Origin: Leuconostoc fallax KCTC 3537
Lineage (GTDB): Bacteria; Bacillota; Bacilli; Lactobacillales; Lactobacillaceae
Assembly: GCF_000165675.1 (NCBI RefSeq)
Contig: NZ_AEIZ01000020.1
Span: 1 to 64,000, forward strand
Reading direction: 5' to 3'
DNA: 64,000 bases
In this document: positions 58,571 through 64,000 of the stretch, in pieces
Layout: the number at the start of each line of letters is the position of its first letter
How positions within the stretch are numbered: position 1 is the stretch's first letter
Notes under the pieces: generated by a model
The model's input: the letters and a program-made list of their open reading frames with translations, nothing else
What the model was told of the DNA's origin: nothing
The model's database searches: none
Translations under genes and position numbers: made by a program

Positions 58571-58870
58571 TTAAATATCATTTTCCAATCGATGTTCCAC
58601 GTGATCCATAGCGTTTTTTAGTAAAGTTAAAACGTGTGAATCACTTAAAGCATAGACAACTTTTCGTCCCTCGCGTTTTGGTTGAACAAGTTGCGCCTCA
58701 CGTAGTAATTTCAATTGATGCGATACTGCCGACTGTTCCATATCTAATATATCAATGATTTCGGAAACGGTATATTCATGTGCTCTGAGTAAAACTAGGA
58801 TTGTTAGCCGTTGTTTATTACCTAATAATTTAAATATTTTTTCAGTTTCTATAATTAATTTCTGATCCAT
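58571..58870 (-). CDS. ArsR/SmtB family transcriptional regulator
   Basis: A 99-aa winged-helix protein. FKLLGNKQRLTILVLL, the helix-turn-helix VSEIIDILDMEQSAVSHQLKLLREAQLV and the wing KREGRKVVYAL are visible. There is no metal-binding Cys motif; a C-terminal H-x-x-H-like set (SHVL, DHVEHR) resembles the zinc-sensing CzrA type. Its stop lies close to the tRNA promoter. Target genes are not evident here; autoregulation is likely. Confidence 0.85.
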   Translation of the reverse strand: MDQKLIIETEKIFKLLGNKQRLTILVLLRAHEYTVSEIIDILDMEQSAVSHQLKLLREAQLVQPKREGRKVVYALSDSHVLTLLKNAMDHVEHRLENDI

Positions 58871-58922
58871 ATCTTTATTATACCAACCATCCCTATGAAT
58901 TAAAGACTTTACTGAACAATAA

Positions 58923-58952
58923 AAAAGCCTCTCACATGATGTGAAGGGCTTT
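58923..58952 (-). terminator. Terminator after the LysM gene
   Basis: AAAAGCC / GGGCTTTT outer pairs enclosing TCACA-TGA-TGTGA, with a six-base T tract in the minus direction, about 20 bases beyond the LysM gene stop. Confidence 0.8.
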
Positions 58953-58971
58953 TACCTTAATCGATTATATC

Positions 58972-59580
58972 TTAATACCAACCAGTAGCGTTGTGGTGTG
59001 CCAATGCAGCATCAGCAGAACCATAACGTGCTGAAATGTATGACTTCATAGCATTCAATTGGTCGTTATAATCAGTTGAGTTACCACCGTAAGTTGCACG
59101 TGCTTGTGGTGACAATTGCCCGATACCGTAGTAACTACCATTAGTAGCATTAACATTACCACTAGATTCACGACTAATCAATTCATTCAAAGCAGATGAG
59201 TTGTTAGATGATGAAGTTGTTGCACGGGGTGTTTCAACTTGAACTTGTTGTGCTTGTTGTGGTGCCGCAACAACTTGTGTTTGTGCTTGAGGTTGTGTTT
59301 GAACTGTCTGTTCTTGCACTTGTGCCTTTGGTGCTTCAACTGCCTTTGAGCTACCACCAATTGTTAATTGCTCACCAACATAGATGAAGTTAATATCCTT
59401 AACAGAGTTAGCACTAGCAATATCATCAACAGATGTATTAAAGTTTGCAGCAATTTTGTTTAATGTGTCACCTGACTTAATTGTATAAGTTGTGTCAGCA
59501 CTTGCATTAGTTGCGCCAAATGCTAAGGCACCAGCAAATCCTGCTGCAACGGCTAAAGTCTTCTTTGTGTTATTAAACAT
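58972..59580 (-). CDS. Secreted LysM protein with Apf/transglycosylase-like C-terminus
   Basis: A 202-aa secreted cell-wall protein. Signal peptide with Lys-rich start, hydrophobic core and cleavage after ASA-D (about residue 28), a LysM peptidoglycan-binding domain (TYTIKSGDTLNKIA, residues about 31-75), a Gln/Val/Ala-rich linker and a C-terminal domain ISRESSGNVNATNGSYYGIGQLSP, like aggregation-promoting factor and IsaA-type lytic transglycosylases (Glu in the RESSG motif is the likely catalytic acid). Ends in AALAHHNATGWY. A four-copy hexamer cluster lies upstream. Confidence 0.85.
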   Translation of the reverse strand: MFNNTKKTLAVAAGFAGALAFGATNASADTTYTIKSGDTLNKIAANFNTSVDDIASANSVKDINFIYVGEQLTIGGSSKAVEAPKAQVQEQTVQTQPQAQTQVVAAPQQAQQVQVETPRATTSSSNNSSALNELISRESSGNVNATNGSYYGIGQLSPQARATYGGNSTDYNDQLNAMKSYISARYGSADAALAHHNATGWY

Positions 59581-59633
59581 GAATAATCATTCTCCCAAAA
59601 TATAATGTTTTTAATTTATAATATACGATTTGA

Positions 59634-59682
59634 CGTTGACTATTTATCTCAACGCCTCAACGTTTACTAGTGTATGCGTTGA
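59634..59682. repeat. Cluster of four CGTTGA/TCAACG hexamers
   Basis: CGTTGA at 59634-59639 and 59677-59682, and its reverse complement TCAACG at 59649-59654 and 59657-59662, within 49 bases upstream of the LysM gene. The first two form an inverted repeat with a nine-base spacer. Probably a regulator-binding cluster; the factor is unknown. Confidence 0.5.
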
Positions 59683-59720
59683 ATATGTACATAAAACATC
59701 TGTTGCATTTCAGAATGATT

Positions 59721-59758
59721 ACATAATGTTATTTAATATACATTTAATAACATTATGT
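59721..59758. repeat. 13-bp perfect inverted repeat next to the nucleotidase stop
   Basis: ACATAATGTTATT (59721-59733) and its reverse complement (59746-59758) with a 12-base loop. All A/T except two pairs, so weak as a terminator; may still end the phosphatase transcript. Confidence 0.55.
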
Positions 59759-61267
59759 TTAGTATTTAAGCAAAAATTGTAAATCAGGCGTCTTCGGTAA
59801 TTGATTATGCGTATCAAAATATGCAACTAATAGTTCCTGGACAGACTGATCACCAGTCAAAATGGTTTCAGATTGTGCGTAATCTTGATAATTACCACCA
59901 CCAACAGCCCGATAATTATTCATTGCAACATCAAAATAATCATCTTCTTGCACATCTGTACCTTTATATTTTAACTTTGTAACACGTTGCCCCAATGGTC
60001 GCGTTATATCAAAAGCATAATCAATGCCAAAAGCCAGATCATAATTGTAATGCTCTACTTTGGGCGTTAGCCAAGCTGGATTAACAACTAATACACCATT
60101 TTCCACTGCAAAGTATTGCGCTGTATGCTCGAGGCTAGCTCTTAATACTTTGCCACTCACCCGTTTTTTAACCAACGTATTATCAAACGGATAATTTTGT
60201 AGAATATGACGTAATGTTAACTGTTGCGGTAAACTTGACGGATTATTATTTAAGCTCACTAAAGTAATATCAGCATTAGATGTTGCTAATTGAACATTAG
60301 CAATCCATTTCAAAATGGCATTACCATATTGCGCTAAATATAACGGTGCTTCCACTTTAATTGCTGAATCTAGCTGTGTTATAGGTTGATCTAGCCATGT
60401 TTCTACTTTTGATTGTAGTGGTTGTAATGCATCAACTATGTCTTGTCGATGTTGTACACCAGCGGACTTCGTCTCAGCCTGAAATTGCCATTGACCATGT
60501 TTCAAAACACCATTAATTTCAGCATACATTTTAGCCTGATTTGGCATTTGTAACGTCAAAACATCATTAATCACTTGCGGTTGTACGTTACCGTGTTGAT
60601 GTCCGGTTAGCAAAATATCTAAATCAAGTTCTTGTGTTAACTGCCAAGCAATATTTTCCGTTGTGTCACTGACTAGTTTCCCTGTTGATAAATCACGTTC
60701 ATAACCACCATGATAAATACCAATCACAACATCAGCTGTTTCCCGCAATTTTTCAATTGTTTTGGCTGCCTTAATGCATGGTGATTCAATTTTAATACCT
60801 TGTAAATGTTCTGGGCTTTCCCAAACATTGATATAATCGGTTACCAAACCAACCAAACCAACCTTAGTACCATCTCCGAGCACTTTAACTTGTGCTGGAT
60901 ATAGCGTATGCCCTGCATTATCAGTAACATTTTCAGCAATCACAGTTGCCTCTAATTGTGACAAATGCTTTTGAAGCTCACGATAGCCAAAATTAAAATC
61001 ATGATTACCTAATGTTACATAGTCGTAACCTGCCATATTCATAGCTGTACTTACGGCATCAAAACTGTCGCTATGCTTTTGTAAATACTGTAATAAAGGT
61101 GAGCCTTGGTACATATCGCCACCATCGACGATAATGGTCTGTTCATCCTTGTGATAATTAGCGGCAACGTTAATTAACCCAAGTGGTTGTTGATTGGGTT
61201 GAATATAATCAGTTGGAAATAAATAGCCATGAACATCTGACGTATAATACAGTTTAAAATTTTTCAT
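59759..61267 (-). CDS. 5'-nucleotidase/UshA-like metallophosphatase
   Basis: A 502-aa enzyme of the calcineurin-like metallophosphatase plus 5'-nucleotidase C-terminal family. Metal motifs are YTSDVHG (about residue 9), VDGGDMYQGS, LGNHDFNFGY, IYHGGYERD and LTGHQHGN; the C-terminal substrate domain follows (about residues 320-490, with YPFDNTLVKKRVSGK and NNYRAVGGGNYQDY). It has no signal peptide, so it should be cytosolic. It follows phnE-phnE after a hairpin, so it may process phosphate esters brought in by that transporter. The exact substrate is unknown. Confidence 0.82.
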   Translation of the reverse strand: MKNFKLYYTSDVHGYLFPTDYIQPNQQPLGLINVAANYHKDEQTIIVDGGDMYQGSPLLQYLQKHSDSFDAVSTAMNMAGYDYVTLGNHDFNFGYRELQKHLSQLEATVIAENVTDNAGHTLYPAQVKVLGDGTKVGLVGLVTDYINVWESPEHLQGIKIESPCIKAAKTIEKLRETADVVIGIYHGGYERDLSTGKLVSDTTENIAWQLTQELDLDILLTGHQHGNVQPQVINDVLTLQMPNQAKMYAEINGVLKHGQWQFQAETKSAGVQHRQDIVDALQPLQSKVETWLDQPITQLDSAIKVEAPLYLAQYGNAILKWIANVQLATSNADITLVSLNNNPSSLPQQLTLRHILQNYPFDNTLVKKRVSGKVLRASLEHTAQYFAVENGVLVVNPAWLTPKVEHYNYDLAFGIDYAFDITRPLGQRVTKLKYKGTDVQEDDYFDVAMNNYRAVGGGNYQDYAQSETILTGDQSVQELLVAYFDTHNQLPKTPDLQFLLKY

Positions 61268-61279
61268 TTTCCCTCCAAA

Positions 61280-61300
61280 AAAGACGACTGCAGTCGTCTC
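61280..61300 (-). terminator. Hairpin between the second permease gene and the phosphatase
   Basis: AGACGACTG-CAGTCGTCT, a perfect nine-pair stem with no loop bases beyond the palindrome centre, followed by six T then the ribosome site of the phosphatase. It should cut expression of the phosphatase relative to the transporter. Confidence 0.65.
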
Positions 61301-61305
61301 ATTGC

Positions 61306-62115
61306 TTAACCATGTAAAATCTTTTGACGTAATTTGTCTGATAGAATTTCAACAACAAATACTAAAATAAACAACCCAATCAAAATAGCGCCAACTTGAT
61401 GCCAATGATAAGCACTTAAAGCAAAAATCATTGGTGCACCAATACCACCAGCACCTACCAATCCTAAAATCGTCGCTTCACGTAAATTCATATCAAAACG
61501 ATAAACTAAAATTGAAATAAAGTCAGTCCCTAGTTGTGGCAAAATACCGTAACGGATTTTTTGAAATAATGTTGATCCGAAAGCATCCAAAGACTCTAAA
61601 ATACCTGAATCTAAATCCTCAATTGTTTCAATAAATAACTTCGATATCATACCAATTGATACAATAGCCAATGTCATCACACCAGCAAACGGTCCTGGTC
61701 CGGTCACACGAATAAACATTAAACCATATACCAATGATGGCACTGTCCGAATCGCCATAATAATGAAACGCGTGATAATGACAACTGGACGTGGCACAAT
61801 ATTTGTCGCCGAAATAAATGATAACGGCACAGCAATAATAGCACCAACTAAAGTCCCGAGAAAAGCAATCGCAATGGTTTGCAAAATAAGATAGGCAACA
61901 CCACTATCTCCCAATCCAAATAACAAACTCGTATCCGGTGTTAAAATACCACCCAAGATATTGCGGCCCATTTCAAAACCTTTAGCTGTAATATCAGCAC
62001 CACCTAATGCCGGCATCGAGGATGCGAGCAGTATCAAAACAATGATAATCGTAATACCGTACTGAACACCACGTCGTGGCTCTTTACTGAGAACAGCTTC
62101 TAACTTCTCACTCAT
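61306..62115 (-). CDS. phnE: Phosphonate-type ABC transporter permease PhnE (second)
   Basis: A 269-aa membrane permease of the PhnE group, about six helices. The EAA-type cytosolic coupling loop (ESLDAFGSTLFQKIRYGILPQL) and MNLREATILGLVGAGGIG are typical. Lies 12 bases after its paralogue and 38 bases before the phosphatase. Confidence 0.88.
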   Translation of the reverse strand: MSEKLEAVLSKEPRRGVQYGITIIIVLILLASSMPALGGADITAKGFEMGRNILGGILTPDTSLLFGLGDSGVAYLILQTIAIAFLGTLVGAIIAVPLSFISATNIVPRPVVIITRFIIMAIRTVPSLVYGLMFIRVTGPGPFAGVMTLAIVSIGMISKLFIETIEDLDSGILESLDAFGSTLFQKIRYGILPQLGTDFISILVYRFDMNLREATILGLVGAGGIGAPMIFALSAYHWHQVGAILIGLFILVFVVEILSDKLRQKILHG

Positions 62116-62127
62116 GTTGTTCTCCCC

Positions 62128-62949
62128 TTAACTCAAATGTTTACGCAACTGCTGACTTACCGTTTCGATAATCACAACAGCCACAAAAATAGATAGTAAT
62201 ATCATGCCCACACTTTGGAACTCGCGCCAGCCAATCTTTTCATTCAAAATCATACCAATACCACCAGCACCGACATATCCCAAAATGGCTGCATAACGAA
62301 CATTACCTTCAAAAGCAAATAACGATGTCGAAAGATATGTTGGTAAAATTTGTGGAAAAATCGTCGTTACAAAAGCACGTGATGAATTCGCACCAGTTGC
62401 AGTTAACGCCTCGTAAGCTCCCATATCAACTGTTTCGATATATTCAAATAATTGCTTACCTACGAACGAAAAACTAAATAAGAAAATGGCAACTGTTCCC
62501 GCAAACGTACCCAAGCCAAAAATATATGTGGCGATCAACGCTGATACTAATGTTGGCATTGTGCGTACAACAGTTAAAATAAAACGTGCGGTTAAATTAA
62601 TTGCACGATGATTCGTCATATTACTGGCTGCTAAAATAGCAATCGGCAATGCCAATAATGCACCGAAAAATGAACCCAATAATGACATTTGAATTGTCAT
62701 TAACAGTGGTCGCCAAACCTGGACAAAATACGATAGTTTTGGTGGGAACATACTACCAAAAATTTTCCAAAAACCCGCAAAATTTTCGAAAAGCGTCACA
62801 ATGCTAAAGCCAGTAACCCAAACCGATACAACAATACCAATCAGCAGTAAGAAGAGAATTAATGGCAAGCGAGTAAATTTTTGTGTTACAGTTTTACCAT
62901 TTTCAAGTGTAAAACTTTCAGCTTCAAATAATTTATCATACCAACCCAT
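62128..62949 (-). CDS. phnE: Phosphonate-type ABC transporter permease PhnE (first)
   Basis: A 273-aa permease paralogous to the next gene. EAA loop YEALTATGANSSRAFVTTIFPQ, then FEGNVRYAAILGYVGAGGIG. The ATG overlaps the phnC stop by one base. The two permeases probably form a heterodimer. Confidence 0.88.
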   Translation of the reverse strand: MGWYDKLFEAESFTLENGKTVTQKFTRLPLILFLLLIGIVVSVWVTGFSIVTLFENFAGFWKIFGSMFPPKLSYFVQVWRPLLMTIQMSLLGSFFGALLALPIAILAASNMTNHRAINLTARFILTVVRTMPTLVSALIATYIFGLGTFAGTVAIFLFSFSFVGKQLFEYIETVDMGAYEALTATGANSSRAFVTTIFPQILPTYLSTSLFAFEGNVRYAAILGYVGAGGIGMILNEKIGWREFQSVGMILLSIFVAVVIIETVSQQLRKHLS

Positions 62950-63695
62950 TATTTAGCCTCGTCTTTACTATAAATCAAATCTAACATTTCTTGTGTCACA
63001 CCATCTGCTGGTCCATCGTACACGACCTTACCAGAGCGGATACCAATAATACGCTTAGAATATTCAAGAGCTAAATCAACATGATGAATGTTAATCAAAA
63101 CAGTCTGTCCCAACTCTTCATTAATACGCTTAAAATCATCCATCACCTCGTGAGCTGTGACTGGATCTAAAGCCGCAACTGGTTCGTCTGCCAATAATAC
63201 ACTCGGATTTTGTGTTAATGTTCGTGCCAATGAAACACGTTGCTGTTGACCGCCAGACAATTGATCAGTACGCACAAATGCTTTATCTAGCATCGATACT
63301 CGATCTAGTGCTTCTAACGCGCGCATTTTTTCTTCCTTAGAAAACAAACCTAATAGTACGCGACCAAATGGCATATCCGGTACTAACGAACTCATGACAT
63401 TCTTAATTACTGAAATACGAGGAACCAGGTTATATGATTGAAAAATCATCCCCACTTTACGTCGGTACTGGCGCAAAGCCTTACCTTTTAGCTTTGAAAT
63501 CTCCACGCCATCAACTGTTAAGTGGCCCTCAGTAATGTCATTAAGTCGATTAATTGTTCGAATAAACGTTGACTTTCCTGCACCAGACATACCGATAATT
63601 CCAATAAACTCACCGTCTTCGATTTCTAAATTAACATCCTGTAATCCCTTTACACCATTAGCGTATGTTTTTGAAACGTGTTCAAATTTAATCAT
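62949..63695 (-). CDS. phnC: Phosphonate-type ABC transporter ATPase PhnC
   Basis: A 248-aa ATPase. Walker A GMSGAGKST (about residue 36), Q-loop FQSYNLVPRISV, signature [13 protein letters not shown], Walker B LLADEPVAALD. It lies between phnD and the permeases; two hairpins separate it from phnD. Imports phosphonates, phosphite or related phosphate compounds by family; the substrate is not fixed by sequence. Confidence 0.9.
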   Translation of the reverse strand: MIKFEHVSKTYANGVKGLQDVNLEIEDGEFIGIIGMSGAGKSTFIRTINRLNDITEGHLTVDGVEISKLKGKALRQYRRKVGMIFQSYNLVPRISVIKNVMSSLVPDMPFGRVLLGLFSKEEKMRALEALDRVSMLDKAFVRTDQLSGGQQQRVSLARTLTQNPSVLLADEPVAALDPVTAHEVMDDFKRINEELGQTVLINIHHVDLALEYSKRIIGIRSGKVVYDGPADGVTQEMLDLIYSKDEAK

Positions 63696-63722
63696 AATTG
63701 CCGTCCTAAAGTTTTATGTATG

Positions 63723-63776
63723 TGAGCCGTATGGGCTCAAACGCAAGAAAAGCGGCACATAATCGCGCTGCTTTTC
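63723..63776 (-). terminator. Two hairpins between phnD and phnC
   Basis: TGAGCC/GGCTCA (63723-63739) and GAAAAGC/GCTTTTC (63747-63776). Likely partial termination or mRNA stabilisation giving more binding protein than ATPase. Confidence 0.55.
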
Positions 63777-63862
63777 CGACGTTTTGAAATGCGTTAGGTT
63801 GTTACTAATACCAAGTATCATGTTCTATCAACAAATACTATTGATTAATACATCACCCAACA

Positions 63863-64000
63863 TTATTTTTGTGATGATTTCAGCAACTTTTGTGCCGCAC
63901 GTTCACCATCGTAATTAGATGATTTCGCTGGTTCATATCCCTCATGTGAATACACTGCAATAACCTTTTTACCTTCTTTAGTCTTAGCTAAATTAATAAA
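63863..64000 (-). CDS. phnD: Phosphonate-type substrate-binding protein PhnD, C-terminal part only
   Basis: The last 45 residues of an open frame that continues past the right edge. KKVIAVYSHEGYEPAKSSNYDGERAAQKLL has the typical PhnD C-terminus (Tyr-Ser-His-x-Gly-Tyr, then an Arg-Ala helix), ending KSSQK. Its position before phnC-phnE-phnE fits. The signal peptide and ligand site are outside the window. Confidence 0.75.
   Translation of the reverse strand, partial: FINLAKTKEGKKVIAVYSHEGYEPAKSSNYDGERAAQKLLKSSQK

Noticed and set aside
63723-63776. Hairpin pair as an insertion-sequence end or attachment site
   Set aside because: No transposase and no target duplication; the repeats fit mRNA hairpins in an operon.

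Overview
The window is AT-rich chromosome from a Gram-positive of the order Lactobacillales. The gene families (ClpE-type chaperone with a CIRCE operator, ptsHI, T-box alaS, pcrA-ligA-camS, IreB, EcfAT, lipoteichoic acid glycolipid genes), the cydABCD quinol oxidase and the protein sequences together point to Leuconostoc or a close relative. That assignment is by recognition, not by search. There is no prophage, transposon, CRISPR array or defence island. This is core chromosome with a few accessory insertions.

Layout, all on the minus strand unless stated. 0-5.7 kb: lipoteichoic acid (LTA) assembly cluster (two glycosyltransferases, a UPF0104 membrane protein, a YkuJ-like protein, LtaS). 5.8-7.9 kb: ptsH-ptsI with a cre-like box inside the promoter. 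8.05-8.2 kb: an unrecognised 57-aa gene. 8.3-10.4 kb: clpE (+) behind a perfect CIRCE. 10.5-16 kb: pcrA-ligA-camS. 16-22.7 kb: a membrane-anchored glucosaminidase and cydABCD. 22.8-26.8 kb: T-box-alaS-ireB-ruvX-DUF1292. 26.9-29.7 kb: an isoleucine 2-epimerase-like enzyme and an amino-acid permease. 29.8-33.1 kb: ecfA1-ecfA2-ecfT-truA. 33.3-36.0 kb (+): type II NADH dehydrogenase and a polyprenyl diphosphate synthase, set between ecfA1 and rplQ. 36-50 kb: the S10-spc-alpha ribosomal superoperon without rpsN. 50.2-54 kb: a spermidine/putrescine-type ABC transporter. 54.2-57.4 kb: rpsL-rpsG-fusA. 57.6-58.3 kb (+): a prepilin peptidase. 58.3-58.5 kb: tRNA-Leu(UAG) and tRNA-Thr(AGU). 58.6-59.6 kb: an ArsR regulator and a LysM protein. 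59.8-64 kb: a phosphonate-type ABC transporter with a 5'-nucleotidase-like phosphatase, running off the right edge.

The strongest pattern is genomic. Eleven genes are broken by 17 single-base frameshifts. Fifteen are one base short in an A or T run of five or more; two have one base too many. Essential alaS carries three and the pot operon four. Restoring one base at each run rebuilds a full-length protein of normal family length. This looks like homopolymer error in the sequence (or, much less likely, slippage-dependent expression), so these genes are listed as disrupted but are probably intact in the cell.

Functionally, ndh, the polyprenyl synthase (menaquinone side chain) and cydABCD would form a minimal NADH-menaquinone-bd oxidase respiratory chain. 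I do not see a convincing undescribed multigene system. The best leads are the hairpin-rich spacer standing where rpsN should be, a second one between rpsM and rpsK, a GC-rich S10 leader, a four-copy CGTTGA/TCAACG cluster upstream of the LysM gene, a tRNA-Thr with an A34 anticodon, and a zinc-less short adenylate kinase.
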